Assembly: GCA_034401135.1 (NCBI GenBank)
Contig: JAWZSP010000003.1
Coordinates: 124,001-188,000, forward strand
Direction: 5' to 3'
DNA length: 64,000 bases
DNA from: Volutella citrinella
Taxonomy: Eukaryota; Ascomycota; Sordariomycetes; Hypocreales; Nectriaceae
Shown: piece after piece, positions 21,783-31,818 of the stretch
Numbering within the stretch: position 1 is the stretch's first letter
Layout of the letters: each line of letters starts with the position of its first letter
Notes under the pieces: generated by a model
What the model saw: only the letters and a program-made list of their open reading frames with translations
The model's database searches: none
Told to the model about the DNA's origin: nothing
Translations under genes and position numbers: made by a program

Positions 21783-22327
21783 GGCGTTTATCGAAGTAGG
21801 GTCCTGGGATGCCTTGTCCTATTCGTCTATGAAGACCAGCACAGGGCCAGATGTAAAGAATGGCGGACTAGGGTTTAATAAACCTCATGCTCGGCTGCCT
21901 AGTCCCTATATTATTGTATTTTTGTACACAGTAACACTCGCGCCATACTATGGCAAACTTACTTTCCTAGCTGCCTCGGCGATCAGAGGAACCTGGCTAG
22001 TTTGGCCGTTATCATCCGGGGCCATTCATGCCTTGCGACCACTAACAACAAACCGGTGCATTAATAACCGCTGACGCACGTCAGCTTTGGCCCTAGCGTC
22101 CCCACCTGCACCGATACGCCCCATGCAAGGGCGGCAGGCTTGCACGCGTTGTCGCCCGGCAGCCCCCAATAAATGTGAAAACCACGCTGATGTTTTTTTT
22201 CAGCGATGCTAGGGAGGGGAATCCTTGTGGAAGCCAAAACAACCCGGGTCCTCTTAGGCTGGAGTTTGGCCCTTAATCAGAAACAACATCCTCCAGCTTG
22301 AGCCTGGCTGAATCATCTTTGCTAGCT
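21783..22327. other. promoter region of DUF2236 gene
   Basis: Upstream flank of the MpaB-like gene. No coding signal until the hydrolase relic at 22328. Confidence 0.45.
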
Positions 22328-22560
22328 TCCTTAAGCATTCATTCGACGAGATTGACCCCAAGCACAAGTCTGCTCACTCATCGTTTGAGACACCGGACCC
22401 AGGTTTCTGGACAAGCCAAGGCTATGCCGTTCTGCGTGCTGATGAGGTCAGCTGCAGTCAGTCTCCTAGCACCATAAACACCATATCACAAAACACGACC
22501 GATGCCTTCTTCAAAGTGATCGAATGGGCTGCCAAACAAGATTGGTGTACTGGCAAATGT
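22328..22560 (+). pseudogene. CocE/NonD hydrolase N-terminal relic with RIP-like changes
   Basis: The plus strand reads HSFDEIDPKHKSAHSSFETP, DPGFWTSQGYAVLRADE, then VSCSQSPSTINTISQNTTD and AFFKVIEWAAKQDWCTGK. This is the first part of the alpha/beta-hydrolase domain of S15/CocE-type hydrolases. The family normally has RGxGQSPG followed by MSRGT after the Asp-Glu. Here the positions read V-S-x-S-QSPS and ISQN, and most differences (Gly to Ser, Met to Ile, Arg to Gln, Gly to Asn) are explained by G-to-A changes on this strand. The N-terminus and everything after WCTGK are missing. It is a dead fragment. A C-terminal piece of the same family lies at 27257. Confidence 0.78.
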
Positions 22561-23201
22561 GAGTGGCAATCTCCACACAACGGTATGATATACGGGCCTT
22601 GTACTTTGTTTTAGATATTTCCGTAGCTTCCGGGTCTCGCCCGCGTGCGAATGCTGGACTGCCACGATCAGCCGCGGTCTGGCGGGTCTGAACGCCGCGG
22701 GAGCTAAGAGCGCCCAAGAGGGCCAGGTAAACAATGATCACGTTACAGATCCAGACAAAAAGGGTGGCATCCCTGAGTTCAAGCACGAGTGTAGGAAGTG
22801 GTGGCATCGCATCTCTAACCAAGGCCCACTCTATCCTCTCACGTCATGGGAAGGGCCGCGACAGATGGTATGTCTGTCGCCCCTGAGCACAGTGCTGGTT
22901 CAGAATGAATTGTAGTTTGTATACAACAAATCAACCAACTTAGGGATGCTATTATTGGACCACCTTGCTCATATCAATGCAATAAACTTTAAAACCACTC
23001 CGACCGTGCGGTAGAGCCTCGGATCCGTTTTCCTGGTACATAGTGTGGAATAGTTAAAGCTGACACTGCAATAGCTACTAAAGCCATACCGATGCTAACT
23101 TTAACGGGTCCATGCATGACATACCGATCGTAGATATATTTCGAAACAGCGAAGTTGATTGCTGTCACAGTACAAAACGCGACTGTGGCATCCGCAGTGT
23201 A
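22561..23201. other. relic-flanking spacer
   Basis: No confident coding sequence. It may hold further decayed hydrolase sequence that I cannot align by eye. Confidence 0.4.
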
Positions 23202-24581
23202 TCAGTCAATGACATACCCCAGTACAACTTGAAATCCAAAGATGCAGGCGATCGCGTACATCATCTTGAAAGCAATCACAGCTTCGATGGAAATGTTGTT
23301 CTGAAGACCGTATCCAAAGCCAACAAGGCTAACAGTGCTGATCACCACCGCAACTACCATCAACAGCAGAGGAAACTCTGGCTCGACAGTTCCTAGGTTC
23401 TTCCTATTGTGGTGGCCATCCACATCACTTGTGCGTAGGAGAGCCAACCGGCTACCACTCCGCCAACAAGAGTTGCTCTAAGAGCAGGTAGAACCATGAT
23501 CCCCACGTGTGAAGCGGACAGATCGTATTGGGGTTCAATGAAAGCGAAGGAACTGAGAATATCTAGCAAGGCCAAGTTTGTAGATGAGTAGCAAATACAA
23601 GCTCTCTGTAAAGGTTGGCAGAGCTAACCATGAAGAAAAAAGGCCGAATGATGCTCTTCCAAATGGAAAGTTGCACCAGTCGTCGGTTACACAATGACAG
23701 TCTGCGTCGATAAGACCAAGCACGTCTTCCGTTGGTGGTCGACTCGATACTTGCCATAGCTGTATTTGGGGCCGGAATTTCTTCAACAGCCCTGCTTTCA
23801 CTTTCAAACGTGGCCTCTTGATCTCCTCGCTTGGATTTCTTTTCGGCCCCTGTTTCTGAATGGCCCAGAACGGGTGTTGTTGACTCCAAAACCTCGCAGC
23901 GTTTTTGATATGTTCCGCTCTGCAAAATGAAGAAGAAACATAAGTGCAAGAGGATGAGTTGAAATAGGGCCGACAAACTATAAGTGGAATTCAGATTTGT
24001 CCTTTCTAGTACCGTGCCTCCAATCGTCGTGCTATTTTAGATTATTAACTTATTCGGGCACTTAGATGCTGTCAATCACATACCCTAGACTAGTATCAGT
24101 TGCTGTTGCGGCATTTCAAATACCCAAATAAAGGCCCCTTTCATGGACAAAGAAAATATCAGCAATAGAGGTGACACCTATTGTGGGAAATGGCGCCATG
24201 GAGATGCCCACGACAAACAGTGCAACAACCATGAAGCTGAAAGGCTACTGCTGGTCGACTCTTACAAAGCATAAGAATTGGCGTAAAAACAGGCGTTGTA
24301 AACGAAACTTTACAAAGTAGCCTTAGAAATTGCCAACGGAGAAAAAAAGGCCCGAAAAGGTAGAATGGCCGTCGCCCCCAGACGTTTGCTGCAGGGGCAA
24401 AAATTACCCCGAAAGCAGATGACAAGAACGGGACTGAGTTTACAAAGAGGGAAGAAACAAGGCGGATTGAGCTGTTGAGATTTTCGGAAACCATTGGGAT
24501 CCAATGAAAAGACACTGTACCGCCTCGTGGGGTGAATGTCGTGGACCCAGGCTCATCTTGGCTTCCGCGGTCCGTCCGCAA
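23202..24581 (-). pseudogene. MFS transporter relic
   Basis: Minus-strand pieces of a fungal drug/polyamine-type MFS transporter appear in order. They are APAANVWGRRPFYLFGPFF (motif between helices 2 and 3); in another frame FMVVALFVVGIS and DIFFVHERGLYLG (helix 4-5 loop); a central hydrophilic loop with RRLSLCNRRLVQLSIWKSIIRPF; then SSFAFIEPQYDLS and EPEFPLLLMVVAVVISTVSL of the second half. The pieces sit in several frames and the joins do not all fit splice sites, and the N-terminus and last helices are missing. I call it a pseudogene, with some chance that unusual introns explain part of the breaks. Confidence 0.7.
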
Positions 24582-25149
24582 TCAACGCACAACTTAAAAT
24601 CCTTCGCCCCCACCTTCAAGACCCCCAGTCGCCTCAGAAATTTAACACATGAGTGTTGTCATCACCAGCTGATGAATGATTTCGATGACCTCGCTGCTTC
24701 ATTAGTGGCCAAATTTAAGATCTACAGCCAATTTACAACGGCCACTTTATAATAGTTAGCCATTCTATGATGTGACCGACAGCCAAATAGCGCCATCTTC
24801 TTCAATGATAAGTTAGCTATGAGGTTGGCATTCAGAGACGGCCCTGGCCTTAACTATAGACCGTTATATGCCGCGATGAGCAACCCTTACCTTACCCGGT
24901 CATTGAATCAGGCTCTCACAGTGACATCACATGGCCTTGGTGCGGCGGCTGGCATCAGACTAGTATGTGCCCATTTTTTAGACAGGGCTTTAAAGTGCCA
25001 TACGGTGTAAAGCTGAGGAACCAGCAAGGATGAAAATCCTTAAGAAGGCTTGACTCCGCCCCATGGAGTGATAAGCAAGACGTTGAAAGCTCGGTATGCC
25101 CATTGAGCTTTCCTATACATGGGGGTATGTATGGCTAAAAATAAACTAG

Positions 25150-25219
25150 CTACTATGATTTGCTAGAATACGAAACCACTATAACTACTATGATTTGCTA
25201 AAATACGAAACCACCATGA
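25150..25219. repeat. 35-bp tandem repeat, two copies
   Basis: Two adjacent near-identical 35-bp units (25150-25184 and 25185-25219) starting CTACTATGATTTGCTARAAT and containing ACGAAACCAC. Three mismatches were counted by eye. Confidence 0.9.
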
Positions 25220-25307
25220 CGCTGATACTCATTACTTATTACATACGACAGTCCAGGATGATTAACAGATCGGGCCTGGCAGTCTGCTCCTAGGTCCCCG
25301 AATCTGC

Positions 25308-25315
25308 TATTTATA
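25308..25315 (+). promoter_or_regulatory. TATA-like element of secreted-protein gene
   Basis: TATTTATA lies 98 bp before the ATG at 25413, a usual distance for a fungal core promoter. Confidence 0.45.
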
Positions 25316-25412
25316 CTGAAATGCTCGCCCGCTTGGAACTCAGCATTCGGCATCATCACTTGAGCAACATCATCTCAATTCTCATTAGATCCATCTTTGA
25401 GGCATTGTCACA

Positions 25413-26824
25413 ATGCACCACACTCTCTTTGTGTCCATCTTGGCCCTAGCTGCTCATGCAGCTGCTGGACCGGTCTGGACCAACAAGCCGGGTTCCTTGG
25501 ACCATATCACAATGGCAAACAGCGACTCAGCGACCACTTCGAATCCGAATTCGGCGTTGATGGCCCGACAACAACCTCCCAGTCTGTGCCGTCCATTTGA
25601 TGCAAGCAAGATTGAAAACGTCGAAGCCTTCATCCAAGAGAGGGGCTTTGTTGACTGGCTCGACATCATGTTGGGAAGCTTCTGGCAAGGCGAAACCAAC
25701 TGGGTCAATGCCATGTGGACGTTCGCATTCCCAGACCAGGGCAACTCCCCTTTGACTGGATGTGGTGTCGTGGGTGGCCACTGTCAGATCAATACAAATT
25801 GCCAGGAATACATCGTACCAAGGGCATACTGGACTTTACTCTCAATCACTACGCTGCACAGCAAGATCCAGACGATTCACTACACTCTCATGTGGGAAGG
25901 GTGGCTGGCTGGACTTTCCATCGACGAAATAATTAAGGATTTTGCCACTCCGGCAGTAGACCAGAGCTATGCTAGATGGATTTCTGCAGCATTTTCTATG
26001 GCGGCTGGTCTAGGTACTGCGATGGGAACAAACGCATTCATTCGTGGAATGAGCGGCGTAGCTGCTGCTGCATTAGCCATGGATATTGCTAAGGGCCTAC
26101 CGGCACCAGGCCCTGATGCAGCATCGCTGAATACCTATCTTCGGGACGTGGTTCGAGCAGCGGGTACCAACGTCGCTGAACTTCTCAAAAATGCTGTTGG
26201 CAATGGCGATCCTTCCAAGCTACCCGGTTACGGTTCGACGACTCATAAGTTTGCTACTTCACGCTTCTTGCGTGATCCTTCAATCCTTCTGGATGAACGT
26301 GCCGATAACACTACATTCCAAGCTAATTTTGCCAACATGGGTGGCCATATTGTGAGTCGTATCCAGCCTGCCATGCCATGCCGTGGCGACTACCACTTGC
26401 TGACGCATGCAATAGGAGAGGAGTCTAGTTGACAAAGCCATGAAGGCGAGGTACTACTTTCTGTATTTGGATGCAAATAAAGACGAACCGAGCTGTTTGT
26501 CCTTGACTACCGGCCGATGGAAACTTATCAAGGATAAGTGGCGTTGCTTCTATCTTGTCTACCCAAGGAAGATGGATGATTGCTCCGGGGGAGATCTTAC
26601 TACGGTATGAATACAGTTTGGTGCCTAGCAATGAATACTAATGAGCTTCTACAGTGCAGAGAGAATGGATGGCGAGTTATTGAAAACGACGTGGCGATCA
26701 AGGTGCGGGATAAATATAATATTGACTTTGATGTAAGCTGTAACATTATTTGTCTATCGTCCATGGTCTATAAACCTAACAGAGCGACAGTTATATTTTG
26801 ATTCACTTATTGACTGCTCCATGA
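25413..26824 (+). CDS. secreted protein of unknown function, 415 aa
   Basis: Four exons (25413-26351, 26416-26604, 26655-26732, 26783-26824), all phase 0, with GTGAGT, GTATGA and GTAAGC donors. The N-terminus MHHTLFVSILALAAHAAAG is a clear signal peptide. Residues about 190-235 form a long Ala/Gly/Met-rich hydrophobic stretch that could be a membrane or buried helix. The C-terminal ~90 residues are Cys- and Trp-containing (YYFLYLDANKDEPSC, GRWKLIKDKWRCFYLVYP, CRENGWRVIENDVAIKV) and look like a folded domain. I do not recognise the family. If the first intron is ignored, the frame stops at 26432 and the C-terminal domain is lost. It is intact although relics surround it. Confidence 0.75.
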
Positions 26825-27256
26825 ATGGAAACGGTCAACTTGACATGGGTTTATTCACTCGTGGAATTGCACGGTGCTTCTACACCTTGCCGGTTCAGCG
26901 TGGTTACTGGTTACAGGAGCCTATTCAAACTGCTGGTTATGTCAACTTGGATGGAAAGGTTACGAATGAACGCTATTAGACATGAAATTGATGGAGCAGC
27001 GTTGCCGTCAGAGTCTTGTTAAGAGCTTTATAGGACGAAATCTCTTGTGTGACGTTTTAATCGAGCACAAGGGAGCTCGGGGACGGCCCGGAGTTCTCTA
27101 TTAAAACTAATCTATTTCTTAAACAGATTATAAAAATAGATTTCTCTAAGCTATCTTAATATCAAGTCTATCTCCTCTATATATAGTTTCTTTAAGCTTC
27201 CTATTTAATATATTTAAACGCTTTATTATATATTACTGTATCCTTTGACTTAAGAT
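26825..27256. other. AT-rich tract joining to a hydrolase fragment
   Basis: From about 27090 to 27256 the sequence is strongly AT-rich and devoid of open frames, in contrast to its GC-rich neighbours. This is the look of RIP-degraded transposon remains. It ends abruptly where hydrolase coding sequence begins. Confidence 0.6.
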
Positions 27257-27961
27257 ACAGTACTATCTCGGACGAGACGGCTCATTGTCCAAGGATCCAG
27301 AGCTCGTCACCATTGCTCAACCTGTCGGCCGTGTATCCTATCAAGTCCCTAGCACGTCAGAGAACCCGAAATACGTTCACTTCTCGACGACACCATTCGA
27401 CACGGCGACTGAAATCACGGCGCATATTGTTGCTCGCCTCAGCGTCTCGGTCACACCGCACCTGGGAGGCACCGTGCCGAGCGACATCGACCTATTTTTG
27501 ACACTGCGGCACTACGATGCCGAGGACAACGAGATTTTCTACACTGGAACGATTGGAAATCCCGTCCCGCTGACCAAGGGCTGGCAAAGCGTCAGTCTCT
27601 GCAAAGTCAACACATCCCATACACGCCATCGTGAGTGGCTTCCGCATCGCGACTACTTCTCGACAGATGTTGAGCCCGTAATGCCCGGCGAGGTCTATAC
27701 CGTTGATGTTGAAGTCTGGCCAACCAATATGATTGTCGAGCCAGGGGCACGTCTCGTTCTTGAAGTCAGTGGCGGTGACACCCCAGGCGTGGGCATCTTT
27801 GTTCACGATGAAGCGGGAAGGTTTGTCCCTGTACTTGAGCCGATAGTTAGCATGGATGCTAACTTATCCTCAGGACAGAGAAGAGGTTTGGTGGAATGAA
27901 CCATGTTCATTTTGCCAGCCATTTCGACAACTATTTGATCCTTCCCATCATTCGCTCGTGA
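27257..27961 (+). pseudogene. CocE/NonD-type hydrolase C-terminal fragment
   Basis: From about 27257 the plus strand encodes the C-terminal jelly-roll domain of an S15/CocE-type acyl hydrolase: YYLGRDGSLSKDPE, then PSDIDLFLTLRHYD, PVPLTKGWQSVSL, REWLPHRDYFSTDVEPVMPG and ARLVLEVSGGDTPG. A canonical intron (27821-27873) joins AGR to TEKRFGGMNHVHFA, and the stop is at 27959-27961. The catalytic domain is absent: coding begins right after an AT-rich tract, at ATACAG, which could also be an intron acceptor. Unlike the N-terminal relic at 22328, this piece shows no decay. It may be the other end of the same ancestral gene. Confidence 0.78.
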
Positions 27962-28254
27962 AATGCCAGCACATTAGGAATCCCTATAGCATAGTATAGA
28001 ATAAACCAATTTCGTCAATCTTGATCGGGCTTTTCATTACTGTGAACCTGTGACCTGATGATGTGTCAATTTCCCGAATCGAGAGCCTCTGGCAAAAAAG
28101 AAGGCCTTAGCTTATCGCCCTTGAGCCACAGTTTGCGCCATACATGGCTTACCGATTGCGATCTGCAGTATTCACTGAACATAGTCACTAGAGTAAATAC
28201 GTGATATAACTAGCCTTTAAGCTATATTCTCGCCTACACACTTTCTTTCTATCC

Positions 28255-29510
28255 CTACTGATCAATTACAAAGCCATCCTTGTGAGGCCGCATGTTCATG
28301 GGCTGCACGAGAGCCGGACGGATCTCGGTGGCGTTGTCCAGAAGCTTGACCCCCAACCCAGGAGATGACGTGATATCCACGAAACCATCCCTGACCTTGG
28401 GGACATAGTCGACAATGTCATGGCCCAGATGTTTGTTCGTGGAGTGAAACACACCTGGCTCAAACCCTGTTGAATACTCTTGCACGGCAAAGTTGGGAAT
28501 GGCAGCTGCAATCTGCAAGCACGCTGCAAGGCCAATTGGAGAGAGAGGGTTATGCGGGACAACCTGCACGTTATGAGCCTCTGCCATGGCTGCAACCTTC
28601 TTGGCGCCAGTGATTCCTCCGCAGAGAGCACGTCAATGCGCGCGTACTCGACGGCATTCCTCGACAGCAGCGCCTGGAACTCGTAGATGGTGCTGAATCT
28701 CTCTCCCGTGGCGATTGGCACGCTAATTCGATCTGCCACGCGTGCCATGGCATCAGCGCTCTCCGGTCGGATAGGATCCTCGACGAACATGGGTCGAAGG
28801 TGCGATATGGCGTTGGAGAATGTAACAGCCTCTGCCGGAGTAAGTCGGCGGTGCAATTCGACGAGCAGGTCAACATCATCGCCAACGACGGCACGCATCT
28901 TTTCGACGTTGGAGATGGCATCGTTCATCTTCTTTGCGTGCGTCTTGAAGTAGACTTGGTCATGGCCTTCGTCAAGGAACGGGTTGATGTGGCCAAAAGC
29001 CGTAAATCCAGCATCCTTCTTCCTCTTGCACTCCTCGAGGACCTTGTCAATCGTCTTTTCATAGATGTGGCAATAAACCCTGGCCTTGGCGCGGCAGGCT
29101 CCCCCAAGTAGCTCGTAGATGGGCACGTTGAGGGCGCGTGCCTTGATGTCCCACAGGGCAATGTCGATGGTTGATATGGCCGCGTTGATGGCCATGCCCT
29201 GGAAGTAACTGAAGCGGTGCATCAAGTTCCAGTGGTGCTCAATGGGGAATGCATCCTTTCCTACCAGGTACTCGGCGAATCGCTCAATTGCTGTTCCAGC
29301 AGCCTGGATGTGGCCCCAGATTCCTGCCTCTCCAAACCCGACGATGCCCGTATCAGTTTCCACGCGGACAAACATGAACTGTCCGACGTGCAGGGGGACA
29401 ACAGTTTTGATCAGGTGAGGAGACAAGTCCCAGTTTTTGCCAACAGTGTTGGGTGACAATGTTCCGCTGTCGACGCACCAGATGTCAATTCTACGCATCT
29501 TTGTTCCCAT
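28255..29510 (-). pseudogene. mandelate racemase/galactonate dehydratase-like, one-base frameshift
   Basis: The minus strand encodes an enolase-superfamily dehydratase of galactonate/mannonate type. It starts MGTKMRRIDIWCVDSG at 29510, because the earlier in-frame Mets lie in the neighbouring monooxygenase relic. Seen in order: TGIVGFGEAGIWG, IALWDIKARALNVPIYELLGG, the metal-ligand strands VELHRRL and FVEDPIRPE, and PIATGERF. Near 28611-28624 the frame slips by one base: family sequence goes from DVLSA into the next frame (GITGAKKVAAMAEAHNVQVV) and continues cleanly to a stop at 28255. Sugar-acid dehydration is the likely ancestral role. The single slip may be a real mutation or a sequencing error. 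Confidence 0.82.
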
Positions 29511-30473
29511 TGACGAGATTGAGAAGGATCCCGACTGCGTTGCCATTTTCAACGACGGATGCGGCCATGATGCTGTTCGGATTGCTTACGGCCCCCGCAA
29601 GAGCGTTGTTTTCTATGGATGCCGAAGGTAAGAGTACCACGTGGTATTTTCAACAGCCGTGAGCTAACTCGGTGTCCAGGGGGGCTTTGCAGAACATCGG
29701 AGTCATCTATCCGCCAGAGCTTTCGCAGGATGATGCAGGTAGGCGATATTTTTGGCACCAGCTCCCTCTTCTTCACTGCCTTACCTCGTTCCAGCAAACG
29801 ACCTGTCAATCAGCGGGCATCTCATCGAAAGCAAGATTGCCAAGGAGTATCAAGGTCATATTCGGTCCATCATCTGGTATTTTTTTTCTCACTAGTTGCT
29901 TGCCATGTCTCCTCTGATAACCAACGAAACAGAAAGGGCGAGAGTATTGGGCAGTGGAAACTTTTTACCCGAGAGCCACTCGAGACATTCACTCGAGGCC
30001 GTGTCGTGGTAATTGGAGACGCGGCACATCCTATTATGCTGGGTAAGTGTTGTATGAGAGAACCCAGACCTGGCAGGGTAGGAACTAACTGCCACGTCGC
30101 AGTCCGCGCACAAGGGGCATCAATGGCCATCGAGGATGCAGCCGCCCTTGGCGTACTCTTGTCCAATGTGTCCAGTGAAGCGGACATCCCGCACCGGTTA
30201 GAGTTGTACGACAAGCTCCGCATAAATCGCGTAGCTGGGACACAAATCATCTCATCCATGCATCAATGGGATCCTAGCAAGGTAACGGATAAGCAAGTCC
30301 AGCATTTTGAGGGAAATGTGCCCCGTAAGTGTATAATGGAGTTTTCTTATTAGGTATTGAGATCTAACATGGATCCAGAGACCAGCGTCGACTTGGAAAG
30401 ATTCAGCCTGGCGAACAATGTGATCCGAGACGCCTATCTGTTGCTAGCACAAGATCGAGGAGAGTATAGGTAG
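29511..30473 (+). pseudogene. 5'-truncated FAD-dependent monooxygenase
   Basis: The plus strand carries the C-terminal part of a salicylate-hydroxylase-like flavin monooxygenase. It begins IDEIEKDPDCVAIFND around 29510-29560. It continues through introns (donor 29628; others near 29740, 29875, 30041 and 30325) with GQWKLFTREPLETF, the FAD-binding GRVVVIGDAAHPIML motif and QGASMAIEDAAALGVLL, ending at 30471-30473 (RGEYR). The N-terminal GxGxxG FAD domain is missing. The fragment starts where the opposite-strand dehydratase gene starts. One splice join near 29875-29932 would create a stop in the simplest model. Non-functional as it stands. Confidence 0.75.
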
Positions 30474-30859
30474 GTAGGAAAACGGTTACAAATGTGACTG
30501 GAGGGTTAACCTAATTTCTTTCTGGTGTGCATTACTGTAAAGCTACTCGTGACGGGCTATTTTAGTGCAACAAGTGATCTCTGAACAAGATACGCGAACA
30601 TTCTCTGAACTGATACCACGTGGACCACGGGGTAGTGGACTGCTTAGTGGATGGCCCCCTCACGAACTATGCTAGCCTCTCTCCGACGGCATGTGGAGTG
30701 TGGAGATGCTGAGATGGACGGCTGACGCACCATTTCCAAGTTGGCTCCACCCACAGTGGATACGGTATGGACATCAGGCATCGTATTGCAGTAAAACTTA
30801 TATACACCGGCTGCTTTCTAGTTCAAGCGGTGCATTGAGAACCCCGGACTAAGAATAAC
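30474..30859. other. promoter region of ketopantoate-reductase relic
   Basis: No gene. A TATATA element at 30799-30804 lies about 55 bp before the ATG at 30860. Confidence 0.45.
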
Positions 30860-31818
30860 ATGGCTCGAATCCTCATCATTAGCCTAGGCAGTATTGGCAC
30901 TGTCTACGCCATGATCCTCACTCGTGCGAATGCCGAGGTCGTATGTGTCTGCCGTTCCAACTTCAATGAGGCACAGTCGTCAGGACTGAGGATAGAATCC
31001 AAAGTATTTGGCGATGAGACCATCCACCCTACAATTGTGCCGTCAGTTGACGAAGCGGTCCGCCTCAGTCGCCATTCGACTTTATTGTTATATGCACCAA
31101 AGCGTTTCCGGGTTCCCAGCAGCACATTGTGGAAAGCCTTGCGCTTGTCCTAACGAGTGCTTCAACATCCATTGTACTCGTGCAAAATGGGATCGGAGTT
31201 GAACACGACTACCATATCAAATACCCCGACAATCCAATTATTTCCGGTGTCCTGTATATGCCAACGACGAAAACCTGCTCTACATCTGTGAAACACACAG
31301 AAGCGGTGGAAAGACTCTTTTTGGGAGCTTACCCGTCGAGCGCATCGCAATCGAGGGCCGCAGAGTTCGCGTCCCTCATTACTTCTGGCGGGGCGACGGT
31401 CAAGGTGCTGGCAGATGTTCAGACAGAGCGATGGGGAAAGAATATCGCCAACGGTGCCTGGAATCCCATCTGTGCCTTGTCACGCTGTTGAGACGTTGAG
31501 TTTATGGGGGCTTCTTCTTTTTCCTCTGAAATGGTTCATGCAGTCATGGAGGAGATTTGCGCTGTTGCAGCGGCGAGCGGATATAGCGACCAAGCCAACG
31601 AGGATGCCATCAGTTTCCAATTAGCCCAGACACACGCCCTAGAGTATCCAGGTGTAGAGCCAAGCATGATGTCAGATATGCTCAATAATCGAGCCATGGA
31701 ATTGGAGGCAATTCTGGGCGGTTTAGTCAGAATCGCCCAGGCAAAGAGCGTCGCGGTCCCCAGGCTTCACACCATGGACGCGCTCCTGGCCGGGCTCAAC
31801 GTCAGCTTGACGAAATAG
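30860..31818 (+). pseudogene. ketopantoate reductase (PanE/ApbA family), frameshift plus nonsense
   Basis: Starts MARILIISLGSIGTVYAMIL, a Rossmann GxGxxG-type start (first Gly changed to Ser-Leu-Gly), and follows the 2-dehydropantoate 2-reductase family to a stop at about 31818. Near 31070-31080 the family sequence moves to another frame (FDFIVICTKAFPGSQ), an indel. The domain continues through VLVQNGIGVE, with its Asn-Gly, and the Lys/Asn region ERWGKNIANGAWNPICALSR. A TGA at 31489-31491 then interrupts the same frame before DVEFMGASSF; an ancestral CGA is the simplest explanation. The C-terminal helical domain (NRAMELEAILGGLVRIAQ) is intact. Two lesions make it a pseudogene. Confidence 0.85.

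Larger units (their letters stand above)
24582..25412. other. intergenic with short direct repeat and secreted-protein promoter
   Basis: No gene seen. It contains a 35-bp direct repeat (25150-25219) and a TATA-like element (25308-25315) ahead of the secreted-protein gene. Confidence 0.5.
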
